A stretch of DNA of 39,671 nt, taken from NCBI GenBank assembly GCA_019119635.1, contig DWWP01000007.1, forward strand, positions 1 through 39,671, in the 5' to 3' direction. The stretch is from Candidatus Dietzia intestinipullorum (GTDB lineage: Bacteria > Actinomycetota > Actinomycetes > Mycobacteriales > Mycobacteriaceae). The notes under the pieces are model-generated. The model did not search any database and had not been told where the DNA came from. It saw nothing but the letters and a program-made list of their open reading frames with translations. Shown here piece after piece: positions 32,608 to 39,671 of this stretch; position 1 is the stretch's first letter; each line of letters starts with the position of its first letter. A program made the position numbers and the translations under genes.

Positions 32608-34121
32608 AGACCCAGGTGCCGGTACCGCGACATCCGCTGCGAATACCTACGTTCCGGGGGGCGACGCCGGACCTCGATCAGCGCGCTCGCCACGGCATCC
32701 GCCAGGCGGTCGCAGAAGGCGTCGGGCTCGTCCGCCGCGTCCGGCCGTTCGGGCACCACCACGTCCACGATCCCCGCGGCGGCGAGGTCCGCGGAGGTGA
32801 CGCCCTGGGTGGCGGCCACCTCTGCCGCCCGGGAGGTGTCGTGGTGCAGGATCGCGCTCGCGCCCTCGGGAGGCAGCGGTGCGAGCCATCCGTGCCGGGC
32901 GCACAGTACCCGGTCGGCGGGGAGCAGGGCCAGGGCGGCGCCACCGGTGCCCTGGCCGAGAATCACCGAGACGGTCGGTGTGGGCAACGTGACGAGGTCG
33001 GCCAGGCTCCGCGCGATCTCCCCGGCCAGGCCGCCCTCCTCCGCCTCCTGGGACAGTGCCGCCCCCCGGGTGTCGATGAGCAGTACCAGCGGCACGCCGA
33101 GCTCAGCGGCGATCCGCATCCCGCGGCGCGCCGAGCGGAGTGCGGAGGGTCCGAGCGGGTGGGACTCGTGCTCGGCGTCCCGGTCCTGGGCGAGCACGAC
33201 CGCCGACCGCCCGCGGAACCGGGCCAGCGACAAGAGGAGCGCCCCGCTGTCCTCGCCCTGGCCGGTCCCGGACAAGCGCACCAGGTCGGTGGCGACCCGG
33301 TCGAGGAAGGCGCGGGCGCCCGGGCGGTCGCGACGGCGGCTACGGGTGATGGCGTCCCACGCGCCCGGCGCCTCGCCGGTGTCGGATTCCGGCTCGGGCA
33401 CGGGGCCCGGTGGCGGCGTCGGCTCGTCGTCGTCCGGTGGGTCCTCGCACAGGACCCGCAACGCGGTGGCGGTGAGGTCCCGGACCTCCCCGGGGACCAC
33501 GACGCCGTCGATCATCCCGCGTTCGGCGAGGTTCTCGGAGACCTGGACCCCCTCGGGGAAGGGCGCGTCGTACAGGGCCTCGTACACGCGGGGGCCGAGG
33601 AATCCGATGAGCGCGCCCGGCTCTGCCACGGAGACGTGCCCGAGGGACCCCCACGAGGCGAACACGCCCCCGGTGGTGGGGTGGCGTAGGTAGACCAGGT
33701 ACGGCAGCCCCGCCGTCTTGTGCCCGGCCACCGCGGCGGAGATCTTGACCATCTGCAGGAACGCGACCGTGCCCTCCTGCATCCGCGTGCCGCCGGAGGT
33801 CGGGGAGGCGAGGATCGGCAGGCGCTCGGCGGTGGCGCGTTCGATCGCCGAGACGATGCGCTCGGCGGCCGCGATGCCGATCGACCCGGCCAGGAAGTCG
33901 AACTCGCACGCGATCAGCACCACCCGGCGACCGCGCAGGGTGCCCTCCCCGGTGACCACCGCCTCGTCGACACCCGATTTCTGCGCCGCCCGCTCCAGAT
34001 CGGTCGCGTAACCCGGGGCCGTGTCGACGTCGGGCGAGCGCAACGGCGCGTCGTCCCACGACAGGAACGACCCCTCGTCGAGGACCAGGTCGAGCATCGT
34101 CAGAGCTCCGGTACGTGCCAT
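32601..34121 (-). CDS. accD3: Acyl-CoA carboxylase carboxyltransferase, fused beta/alpha type (AccD3-like)
   Basis: 506 aa, about the length of M. tuberculosis AccD3 (Rv0904c, 495). The N-terminal half is the beta-type carboxyltransferase (CEFDFLAGSIGIAAAERIV, PILASPTSGGTRMQEGTVAFLQMVK, LPYLVYLRHPTTGGVFASWGSLGHVSVAEPGALIGFLGPRV). A Pro/Glu/Asp-rich linker sits near residue 255. The C-terminal half is the alpha-type (GMRIAAELGVPLVLLIDTRGAALSQEAEEGGLAGEIARSLADL; VILGQGTGGAALALLPADRVL). No zinc-finger cysteines are seen at the N-terminus. ATG at 34121 lies six bases after TACGAT (34133-34128), so it may be leaderless; ATG at 34097 is the alternative. It is divergent from the echA6-like gene, as in M. 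tuberculosis. Confidence 0.88.
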   Translation of the reverse strand: MARTGALTMLDLVLDEGSFLSWDDAPLRSPDVDTAPGYATDLERAAQKSGVDEAVVTGEGTLRGRRVVLIACEFDFLAGSIGIAAAERIVSAIERATAERLPILASPTSGGTRMQEGTVAFLQMVKISAAVAGHKTAGLPYLVYLRHPTTGGVFASWGSLGHVSVAEPGALIGFLGPRVYEALYDAPFPEGVQVSENLAERGMIDGVVVPGEVRDLTATALRVLCEDPPDDDEPTPPPGPVPEPESDTGEAPGAWDAITRSRRRDRPGARAFLDRVATDLVRLSGTGQGEDSGALLLSLARFRGRSAVVLAQDRDAEHESHPLGPSALRSARRGMRIAAELGVPLVLLIDTRGAALSQEAEEGGLAGEIARSLADLVTLPTPTVSVILGQGTGGAALALLPADRVLCARHGWLAPLPPEGASAILHHDTSRAAEVAATQGVTSADLAAAGIVDVVVPERPDAADEPDAFCDRLADAVASALIEVRRRPPERRYSQRMSRYRHLGLP

Positions 34122-34127
34122 GCCCGC

Positions 34128-34162
34128 ATCGTACGGTGGACGCCATACGCAGCGGGTATCCT
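34128..34162. promoter_or_regulatory. Divergent promoters, accD3 / echA6
   Basis: Minus strand TACGAT (34133-34128) is six bases before the accD3 ATG. Plus strand TATCCT (34157-34162) is the echA6-like -10 candidate, with a leader of about 50 nt containing AGGAGG. The two -10 elements are only 23 bp apart, so one bound regulator could affect both. Confidence 0.45.
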
Positions 34163-34218
34163 CGGCCCGCGGGGTGCACGGCAGTACCCCCGCGTCCAAC
34201 CAGGAGGTCGAACCCGCC

Positions 34219-34968
34219 ATGATCGAGAGCCGCAGGGACGGTGCCGTAGCCGTTGTCACCCTCGACCGACACGCCACCCGCAACTCGCTCGACGCCGAGG
34301 TGTGCACCGCCCTGCGCGAGGCCGTCGAGGCGGCGGACGCGGCGGCGGGGGACGTGGAGGACCCGGTGCGGGCGATCGTCATCACGGGCGCCGGGACCGC
34401 GTTCTGCGCCGGAGCGGACCTCTCGGGCGGCGTCTACACGACGGACTTCTACGACGCCCACGCCGCGATGTTGCGGGCGGTGGAGACCGCCGACGTCCCC
34501 GTGGTCGCCGCGGTCAACGGGCCGGCGATCGGCGCCGGTGTCCAGCTCGCCCTGGCGGCCGACCTGCGCGTCGTGGCCCCCGGGGCGGTCTTCGCGGTGC
34601 CCGTCGTCAAGGTGGGCCTGGCCCTGGACAACTGGACCATCAAGCGGTTGGCGAACGTCGTCGGTGGCGGCCACGCCCGCTCCGTCCTCATGACGGCCCG
34701 CCCGGTGGGCGCGGAGGAGGCCGCCCGGATCGGTCTGGCCAACGAGATCGGCGACCTGGACGCCGCCATGGAGATGGCGGCCGAGGTCGCGGACTTCGCC
34801 CCGCTCACCCTGCGTCACATCAAGTCCGTCATCAACGACGACGACGCCCGCCTGCTGCCCCGCGACGAGCACACCGAGCTCCAGCACCGGGCCTGGCACA
34901 GCGAGGACATGGCGGAGGCCCGCGCGGCGCGAGAAGAGAAGCGCGCGCCCAGGTTCCGGGGTCGCTGA
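34219..34968 (+). CDS. echA6: Enoyl-CoA hydratase-like protein (EchA6 type), probably non-catalytic
   Basis: 249-aa crotonase fold. The oxyanion-hole regions AFCAGADLSGGV and NGPAIGAGVQLALAADLRV are present. The two catalytic glutamates of true hydratases are replaced: GVQL instead of G.EL, and AVPVVKVGLALDNWT instead of the usual PE..LGL.P. M. tuberculosis EchA6 (Rv0905) also lacks hydratase activity and is thought to bind acyl-CoA and pass it to FAS-II for mycolate synthesis; location next to accD3 supports the same identity. AGGAGG lies 11 nt before the ATG. The C-terminus is helical and basic (AREEKRAPRFRGR). Confidence 0.88.
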   Translation: MIESRRDGAVAVVTLDRHATRNSLDAEVCTALREAVEAADAAAGDVEDPVRAIVITGAGTAFCAGADLSGGVYTTDFYDAHAAMLRAVETADVPVVAAVNGPAIGAGVQLALAADLRVVAPGAVFAVPVVKVGLALDNWTIKRLANVVGGGHARSVLMTARPVGAEEAARIGLANEIGDLDAAMEMAAEVADFAPLTLRHIKSVINDDDARLLPRDEHTELQHRAWHSEDMAEARAAREEKRAPRFRGR

Positions 34969-35054
34969 CGCCACGAGTGCCGTACCGGGCGGCGCCGGGC
35001 CGCACCGGTGCGCCCGGTCCTGAGGAGGAACGCCCGCCCGCGGCCGGGCGCGGA

Positions 35055-35096
35055 TAGGATCCCCCGAGCGGTGCCGCCCGGGCGTGGCACCGCTCG
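35055..35096 (+). promoter_or_regulatory. Promoter and leader hairpin of the VWA gene
   Basis: TAGGAT (35055-35060) is a -10 candidate. The predicted leader then contains a perfect 11-bp stem, CGAGCGGTGCC / GGCACCGCTCG (35065-35075 and 35086-35096) with a 10-base loop, ending 55 bp before the ATG. It could be a terminator for the gene before, or a regulatory leader. The 34969-35151 gap has no gene. Confidence 0.4.
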
Positions 35097-35151
35097 CCGT
35101 GTCGCCGGCAGGCGTCCGGCGCCCGCGAGCACACGAGGGGAGCGCCATCCG

Positions 35152-36786
35152 ATGTCCGCCAGGCACAGTGCAGAGCCACAGGGGAACCCGACGGCCCGCC
35201 GGGTCGTCCTCGTGGGGGCTGTCCTCCTCGTGGCGGCCCTCGTCATCGGCCTGGCCCTCGCCGTGCTGTCGCGGCTGGGGATCGGCGGCCTGTGCGGGGA
35301 CCGGGAGGAGATCACCGTGGCGGCGGAGCCCGGGGTCGCGCATCACGTCGAGGCGCTCGCCGACGAGGCCGCCGGGTGCCACACCTTCGAGGTCACCGAG
35401 GTCTCGTCGTCGGACATGGCAGCCCGGACCGCTTCCCGGGAGGACTTCGCCGACCTCTGGGTCCCCGACTCGGCCGTGCGCCTGGCACAGGTGTCCCAGC
35501 AGGCCCGCATCCCGTTCGACACGGTCCTCAACTCGATCGCGTCGACGCCGGTCATCCTCGCCACCCGCGACGCCCGGGTGGACCTGTCCACCTGGACCTC
35601 CGCGCTCGCGACGCCGGGACTCGCGATGGGCGACCCGGTCAGGTCCGGCATCGCGGACGCCCCGATACTCGCCGCCTCGTCCGAGGTGGAGAACATGCGC
35701 TCGACGTCCGACGCGCTCGGGGCCGCGATGGCGGCGCTCGCCCAGGGGCCGGCCGGACGCACGGGCGCCGCGCCGAGCGAGCGCGCCCTTCTCGAGGGCG
35801 TCATACGGTCGGGCGGGGCCGCGGTGGTCTCCGAGCGCCAGGCGGTGCTGGCCGTGCGCGACGCCCCCGACGCCGGGATCGAGCTGGCCGCACCCTCCAC
35901 AGGAGTGGTGTTCCTGGACCACCCGCTCGCCGTGACGACGCAGGACCCCACGCGGCGCGACGCCGCCGCCGAGGCGGCCGAGGGCCTGCGGGACGCCACC
36001 GCGTCGTCGGATTTCGCGGCCGGGCTCGCCGACGACGGCTTCCGCACCGCGGACCGGACACCGCTCGCCGACGGCGAGGGGATCGGTGAGGCGGAGGCCC
36101 TCACGACACGGGACCCGGAGAGGGTGCGCTCCACGCTCCAGAGGTGGCGGCTGCTGTCCATGCCGGCGAGGTCCCTGGTGCTGGTGGACACCTCGGGGTC
36201 GATGGCGTTCACGATGGCGGGCACGGACCGCACCCGGATCGGGGCCCTCGTCGAGACCGCCACGGTCGGACTCGGGCGTTTCCCGGACGACGCCGCCCTG
36301 GGGCTGTGGGCGTTCGGTGGGGCAGCGGGCCGGGACGGCAGGCCGTACGCGGAACTCGCGCCGGTGGCGGGGCTCGACGCGACGACGCCCGAGGGGACGG
36401 GACGCGAGGCGCTCACCAACGCCCTCGGCGACCTGCCCGGCCTGGTCGGCGGCGGCACGGACCTGTACCAGTCCGTCCTCGACGCGTACGCCACGGCCCG
36501 CGACGGCTACGACCCGGACATGATCAACTCGATCATCGTCATCTCGGACGGGGCCAACGACAACGAGTCGGCGCTCGATCGCGAGGAGTTCCTCGAGCGG
36601 CTCCGGCAGCTGACCGACCCGACGAGGCCGGTGGTCGTGGTGACCGTCGGTCTGTTGGACGACGCGGACCCGGAGATGCTCGCCGAGATCTCCCGTGCCA
36701 CCGGTGGCAGCAGCCATGTCGCGGAGAGCCCCGATCAGATCGAGCGCGTGTTCGCGGAGGCGATCGGCGCACGAGGCGGCCCCTGA
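35152..36786 (+). CDS. Membrane-anchored substrate-binding plus von Willebrand factor A protein
   Basis: 544 aa. One N-terminal membrane helix (VVLVGAVLLVAALVIGLALAVL, residues about 20-41), then about 270 residues resembling periplasmic solute-binding proteins (EEITVAAEPGVAHHVEALADEAAGCHTFEVTEV; FADLWVPDSAVRLAQVSQQARIPFD; ASTPVILATRD). The C-terminal VWA domain has a full MIDAS: DTSGS at Asp346-Ser350, the Thr in GGGTDLYQSV and the Asp in VISDGANDN. This fusion is widespread in actinobacteria and of unknown role; ligand sensing coupled to adhesion or complex assembly outside the membrane is one guess. No sortase motif. ATG at 35152 has GAGGGGA upstream; the frame upstream to 35008 is in the leader hairpin. 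Confidence 0.85.
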   Translation: MSARHSAEPQGNPTARRVVLVGAVLLVAALVIGLALAVLSRLGIGGLCGDREEITVAAEPGVAHHVEALADEAAGCHTFEVTEVSSSDMAARTASREDFADLWVPDSAVRLAQVSQQARIPFDTVLNSIASTPVILATRDARVDLSTWTSALATPGLAMGDPVRSGIADAPILAASSEVENMRSTSDALGAAMAALAQGPAGRTGAAPSERALLEGVIRSGGAAVVSERQAVLAVRDAPDAGIELAAPSTGVVFLDHPLAVTTQDPTRRDAAAEAAEGLRDATASSDFAAGLADDGFRTADRTPLADGEGIGEAEALTTRDPERVRSTLQRWRLLSMPARSLVLVDTSGSMAFTMAGTDRTRIGALVETATVGLGRFPDDAALGLWAFGGAAGRDGRPYAELAPVAGLDATTPEGTGREALTNALGDLPGLVGGGTDLYQSVLDAYATARDGYDPDMINSIIVISDGANDNESALDREEFLERLRQLTDPTRPVVVVTVGLLDDADPEMLAEISRATGGSSHVAESPDQIERVFAEAIGARGGP

Positions 36787-36896
36787 GCCCGCCCCGGCCC
36801 CCGGCCGGAGGTGCGCTCACCCCCCGGGTTGGGGTGGCCAGAACGTTCCTGTGCTGCGCCTTTTCTTTTCCTGGTCGCTGCCGATCGAGTTGATGG

Positions 36897-36945
36897 TGTG
36901 TCCCGTGCCACACTTTTGCGGTCACGTCATGTGAGGCGCGTCACT
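36897..36945 (+). promoter_or_regulatory. Two CRP/GlxR-type sites before the acetate permease operon
   Basis: Site 1: TGTG-N8-CACA at 36897-36912. Site 2: TGTGA-GGCGCG-TCACT at 36930-36945, nine of ten consensus positions (TGTGA-N6-TCACA). Their centres are 33 bp apart. TACCGT (36945-36950) is a -10 candidate, so site 2 would overlap the core promoter and site 1 lie upstream. GlxR controls acetate metabolism in C. glutamicum. A CACCCC-N7-GGGGTG stem at 36817-36835 may end the VWA transcript. Confidence 0.6.
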
Positions 36946-36984
36946 ACCGTGATGTAGCCGAGAGAGTCGAATCGGAGGATCTCC

Positions 36985-37347
36985 GTGTCCAGTCCAATCG
37001 ATCCGCCGGCGGGAGGATCGTCACGACGCACCCCGGGCGAGGGGGAATTCGTGGCGATGCAGTCCAGCCCGGAATTCCAGGAGCTACGTAGCAAGTTCAG
37101 ATCGTTCGTCTTCCCCCTGACGGTCGCGTTCCTCATCTGGTACTTCCTCTACGTGCTGCTGGCCGTCTACGCCACCGGGTTCATGGGGACCAAGGTGTTC
37201 GGGAACATCACCTGGGGTCTGATCATCGGACTGGCGCAGTTCGTCACGACCTTCCTCATTACCTGGGTGTACATCCGCTTCGCCAACAATCAGATCGATC
37301 CCCGCGCGGAGGCCATCCGCGACGAACTGGAAGGTGAGGTGGCCTGA
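36985..37347 (+). CDS. DUF485 family small membrane protein (YjcH-like)
   Basis: 120 aa with a 40-residue hydrophilic start, longer than the roughly 100-aa YjcH of E. coli, then two membrane helices (SFVFPLTVAFLIWYFLYVLLAVYA and WGLIIGLAQFVTTFLITWVYIRFA). The SPEFQELRSKFRSFVFPLTV motif is diagnostic. Members of this family are almost always encoded just before acetate permease actP and are presumed helpers. GTG at 36985 has CGGAGGA five bases upstream. Its TGA shares one base with the actP ATG (TGATG), a sign of translational coupling. Confidence 0.9.
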   Translation: MSSPIDPPAGGSSRRTPGEGEFVAMQSSPEFQELRSKFRSFVFPLTVAFLIWYFLYVLLAVYATGFMGTKVFGNITWGLIIGLAQFVTTFLITWVYIRFANNQIDPRAEAIRDELEGEVA

Positions 37348-38969
37348 TGGGCGATTGGCTGATCAACATCAACGAGCTCACACCCGGCGAGACCGTCGGC
37401 AGCACGCTGCTCAACGTGGTCGTGTTCGCCGTGTTCATCGTCATCACGATGACGCTGGTGCTGCGGGCCTCCAAGTCGACCAAATCGACCAAGGACTTCT
37501 ACACCGGCGGGTCCAGCTTCACCGGACCCCAGAACGGCTTCGCCATCGCCGGCGACTACCTCTCGGCCGCGTCCTTCCTGGGGATCGCCGGCGCCATCGC
37601 CGTCAACGGCTACGACGGCTTCCTCTACTCGATCGGGTTCCTGGTCGCCTGGCTGGTCGCGCTCCTGCTCGTGGCCGAACTCATGCGCAACACCGGCCGG
37701 TTCACGATGGCCGACGTGTTGAGCTTCCGGCTCCAGCAGCGGCCCGTCCGCATGGCCGCCGCCCTGGCGACCCTCGCGGTGTGCCTGTTCTATCTGATCG
37801 CACAGATGGCCGGCGCCGGTGGCCTGGTGGCACTGCTGCTCAACATCCACGATTCCACCGGCCAGTCGATCGTCGTGGCGGCCGTCGGCGTCCTCATGAT
37901 CGTCTACGTCCTCGTCGGCGGCATGAAGGGCACCACCTACGTGCAGATGGTCAAGGCCGTCCTCCTCGTCGGAGGCGTGCTCCTCATGTGTCTGCTCGTG
38001 CTGGTCGCGGTGCGCGGCAACTTCTCCGCGCTCCTCGGTGAGGCGGTCGCACGCTCGGGTGACGACCTCCTCCAGCCGGGCCTGAAGTACGGCACCAGCG
38101 AGACCACCAAGCTCGACTTCATCTCGCTGTCGATCGCGCTCGTCTTCGGTACCGCGGGCCTGCCGCACGTGCTCATGCGCTTCTACACCGTCCCCACGGC
38201 CAAGGAGGCCCGCCGTTCGGTGACCTGGGCCATCGCGCTCATCGGCGCGTTCTACCTGTTCACCCTGGTCCTCGGCTTCGGTGCCGCCGCCATGGTCGGA
38301 CCCGACGTGATCGAGGCGGCGCCGGGTGGCGTCAACTCGGCGGCCCCACTCCTGGCCTTCGCGCTGGGCGGGGAGATCTTCCTCGGCATCATCTCGGCGG
38401 TCGCGTTCGCCACCATCCTGGCGGTGGTCGCCGGCCTGGCCATCACGGCGTCGGCCTCCTTCGCGCACGACATCTACAACGGGGTCATCAAGCACGGCGA
38501 GGCCACCGAGACCGCCCAGTTGCGCGTCTCCCGGATCACCGTCGTGGTGATCGGCATCCTCTCGATCGTCCTGGGCATCGGCGCGATGGGGCAGAACATC
38601 GCATTCCTCGTCGCCCTGGCGTTCGCCGTGGCGGCGTCGGCCAACCTGCCGACCATCCTGTACTCGCTGTTCTGGAAGCGCTTCAACACCACCGGCGCCC
38701 TGTTCAGCATGTACGGCGGGCTCATCAGCACACTCGTGTTGATCGCGCTGTCGCCGGCGGTCTCCGGCAGTGAGACGTCGATGATCTCCAGTGTCGACTT
38801 CTCCCTGTTCCCGCTGTCCAACCCGGGCATCATCTCGATCCCGCTGGCCTTCCTGCTCGGGATCGTCGGCACGTTCCTCGGAAAGCAGGACGAGTTCCCG
38901 GCCAAGCGGTCGGAGATGGAGGTCCGTTCCCTCACCGGCGTCGGCGTGGAGAAGACCATCTCCCACTGA
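37347..38969 (+). CDS. actP: Cation/acetate symporter (ActP, solute:sodium symporter family)
   Basis: 540-aa inner-membrane symporter for acetate and probably other short acids. Features: the first helix NVVVFAVFIVITMTLVLRA; DFYTGGSSFTGPQNGFAIAGDYLSAASFLGIAGAIAVNGYDGFLY, the SSS signature with Na(+)-site residues; VLMIVYVLVGGMKGTTYVQMVKAVLL; TAGLPHVLMRFYTVPTAKEARRSVTWA; AVVAGLAITASASFAHDIYNGVI; and about 13 helices. It lies downstream of and overlaps the DUF485 gene by one base, forming the standard pair. CRP/GlxR-type sites upstream suggest cAMP-linked control. It feeds the PrpE-type ligase and citrate synthase in the same window. Confidence 0.94.
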   Translation: MGDWLININELTPGETVGSTLLNVVVFAVFIVITMTLVLRASKSTKSTKDFYTGGSSFTGPQNGFAIAGDYLSAASFLGIAGAIAVNGYDGFLYSIGFLVAWLVALLLVAELMRNTGRFTMADVLSFRLQQRPVRMAAALATLAVCLFYLIAQMAGAGGLVALLLNIHDSTGQSIVVAAVGVLMIVYVLVGGMKGTTYVQMVKAVLLVGGVLLMCLLVLVAVRGNFSALLGEAVARSGDDLLQPGLKYGTSETTKLDFISLSIALVFGTAGLPHVLMRFYTVPTAKEARRSVTWAIALIGAFYLFTLVLGFGAAAMVGPDVIEAAPGGVNSAAPLLAFALGGEIFLGIISAVAFATILAVVAGLAITASASFAHDIYNGVIKHGEATETAQLRVSRITVVVIGILSIVLGIGAMGQNIAFLVALAFAVAASANLPTILYSLFWKRFNTTGALFSMYGGLISTLVLIALSPAVSGSETSMISSVDFSLFPLSNPGIISIPLAFLLGIVGTFLGKQDEFPAKRSEMEVRSLTGVGVEKTISH

Positions 38970-38973
38970 CCCG

Positions 38974-39032
38974 GGCCCCGCACGAGCGGGGCCGACAGGC
39001 CCGCCCGACCATCGTCGATGGCCGGGCGGGCC
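38974..39032 (+). terminator. Double-hairpin terminator after actP
   Basis: Hairpin 1: GGCCCCGC-ACGA-GCGGGGCC (38974-38993). Hairpin 2: GGCCCGCCCG at 38998-39007 pairs with CGGGCGGGCC at 39023-39032, with an inner CCATCG/CGATGG stem and one mismatch. The first begins five bases after the actP stop codon. Confidence 0.8.
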
Positions 39033-39053
39033 GCGTCATCCGGTCAGGAGCGT

Positions 39054-39059
39054 TACCCT
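39054..39059 (+). promoter_or_regulatory. Candidate -10 element of the last membrane gene
   Basis: TACCCT fits the pattern used elsewhere in the window (purine permease, MalY-like gene, PrpE-type gene) and leaves a leader of about 30 nt before the ATG at 39097. Confidence 0.35.
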
Positions 39060-39096
39060 CGGGTCCACCACTGGCGACTCGGAGGCGATAACGACG

Positions 39097-39639
39097 ATGT
39101 ATCCCGGACAGGATGACCAGACGCGGCGCATGGGGCAGCAGCCCGACTCGCGCGCGTATTCGCAGATGGGTGGCGACCCCGGGTACGACGACATGTACGC
39201 GGGCGACTCCGGCTACCAGCAGCCCCGCGCGCCCCGGGGCCCCGGCATCGACGTGGGCAAGTTCGCCGGCAGCGTGCTCGCCACCGCGCTCGTCGCGGGG
39301 ATCGCCGGGTGGCTCGGGGCCTGGATCGTCGACGCCGTGTTCTCCCGGTTCGGCCACCAGTGGGCCAACGGGGGCAACACCCCCACCATGTACGCGGTCT
39401 ACGGGGCCGTCGCCGCGATCCTCGCGGGCGTCCTCTGGTACCTGCTGTTGGTGGGCACGGCCAACCCCCAACAGTTCTTCTCGTGGGTGGTGGGGCTGCT
39501 GATCGTCGCCGCCGTGGCCCTGCCGTTGTTGGTGACGGTGCCGTTCCTCGACGGACTCGCCGCGGCGATAGTCCACCTGGTCATCGGGTTGCCGATCCTC
39601 GCGTTGACGGGCGCGTTCGCCGCGACCCTGCGACGCTGA
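39097..39639 (+). CDS. Four-helix membrane protein, unknown function
   Basis: 180 aa. The first 50 residues are hydrophilic and rich in Gln, Gly, Tyr and Pro (YPGQDDQTRRMGQQPDSRAY; PGYDDMYAGDSGYQQPRAP), probably disordered and cytoplasmic. Four hydrophobic helices follow (VLATALVAGIAGWLGAWIVDAV; MYAVYGAVAAILAGVLWYLLLVG; FFSWVVGLLIVAAVALPLLVTV; AAAIVHLVIGLPILALTGAFAA). Resembles the actinobacterial DUF6069-type small membrane proteins; this assignment is weak. ATG at 39097 with GGAGG 11 bases upstream. The longer frame from 38791 lies in actP and its terminator, so it is rejected. Confidence 0.75.
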   Translation: MYPGQDDQTRRMGQQPDSRAYSQMGGDPGYDDMYAGDSGYQQPRAPRGPGIDVGKFAGSVLATALVAGIAGWLGAWIVDAVFSRFGHQWANGGNTPTMYAVYGAVAAILAGVLWYLLLVGTANPQQFFSWVVGLLIVAAVALPLLVTVPFLDGLAAAIVHLVIGLPILALTGAFAATLRR

Positions 39640-39645
39640 GGTCTG

Positions 39646-39671
39646 TGGTGCCCTCGGCAGGATTCGAACCT
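39646..39671 (-). tRNA. 3' end of a tRNA gene (truncated by window end)
   Basis: On the minus strand the window begins AGGTTCGAATCCTGC, a T-loop and T-stem, then CGAGGGC as the acceptor 3' strand, A as discriminator base and an encoded CCA (39648-39646). The 5' acceptor strand should therefore begin near GCCCTCG. The anticodon is outside the window; an acceptor of this type would suit a leucine tRNA, but that is a guess. Confidence 0.85.

Noticed and set aside
33340-36717. An 1125-aa minus-strand frame across echA6 and the VWA gene
   Set aside because: Composition is shadow-like (Arg/Gly/Asp/His rich) and the plus-strand genes have full motifs and ribosome sites.
39646-39671. tRNA-linked integrated element (att site)
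   Set aside because: No integrase, direct repeat of the tRNA 3' end or phage-like gene is visible in the window.

Overview
The window is GC-rich, gene-dense chromosomal DNA from a mycolic-acid actinobacterium (order Mycobacteriales). The clues are an Rpf resuscitation factor, a SepH septation protein, a bacterial XPB helicase, an AccD3/EchA6 pair, families I recognise as DUF3239, DUF3027, DUF2771 and DUF2530, and many leaderless or GTG-started genes. Dietzia, Gordonia or a Corynebacterium relative would fit; I cannot fix the genus by eye. From memory, the backbone order (fadA-fadB, XPB and its partner, a 61-aa ORF, rpf, small membrane protein, cspB, DUF2771, MFS, DUF3027, DUF2530, SpoU methylase, SepH, serC, gltA, accD3/echA6) follows M. 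tuberculosis Rv0859-Rv0905, with losses and insertions.

Layout. 1-170: 5S rRNA ending an rrn operon, with its terminator. 391-3892: fadA-fadB beta-oxidation operon and bidirectional terminator. 3909-11173: a block not expected at this place in mycobacteria: iron-regulated heme oxygenase, a MalY/PatB C-S lyase, uroporphyrinogen-III synthase, a Cu(+) P-type ATPase and a convergent CopD/CtaG copper membrane protein. 11226-16272: DUF3239, XPB and helicase-associated genes, then a short leaderless ORF. 16319-18188: rpf with a c-di-AMP (ydaO/yuaA) riboswitch leader, a small membrane protein and cspB. 18230-24599: DUF2771, MFS exporter, glutamine cyclotransferase-like lipoprotein, DUF3027, DUF2530, purine permease and an RNA 2'-O-methyltransferase. 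24613-28761: DUF6928-like protein, SepH, a repeat/hairpin intergenic region, serC and pdxH. 28899-34968: citrate synthase, FKBP, a PrpE-type acyl-CoA synthetase, AccD3-like carboxyltransferase and EchA6-like crotonase. 35152-39671: a substrate-binding/VWA protein, the DUF485-ActP acetate permease operon, a membrane protein and the 3' end of a tRNA running off the window.

How the parts work together. Much of the window handles acyl-CoA and acetate: uptake (ActP), activation (PrpE-type), oxidation (FadAB), carboxylation (AccD3) and entry to the TCA cycle (GltA). The 3.9-11.2 kb block handles heme and metals. The copper ATPase and CtaG promoters carry the same operator, TACTAT-N5-ATAGTA, which defines a two-gene copper regulon whose regulator is not in the window. 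The heme oxygenase promoter carries a DtxR/IdeR-type box.

Most notable points: (1) the paired copper operators; (2) an in-frame TGA, where I expect a Trp codon, that cuts off the last membrane helix of CtaG; (3) the rpf leader, combining an MtrA-like direct-repeat box with a c-di-AMP riboswitch; (4) nine 13-bp tandem repeats fused to a perfect 24-bp inverted repeat between serC and sepH; (5) two CRP/GlxR-type sites before the acetate permease operon. I see no CRISPR array, insertion sequence, prophage or defence system.
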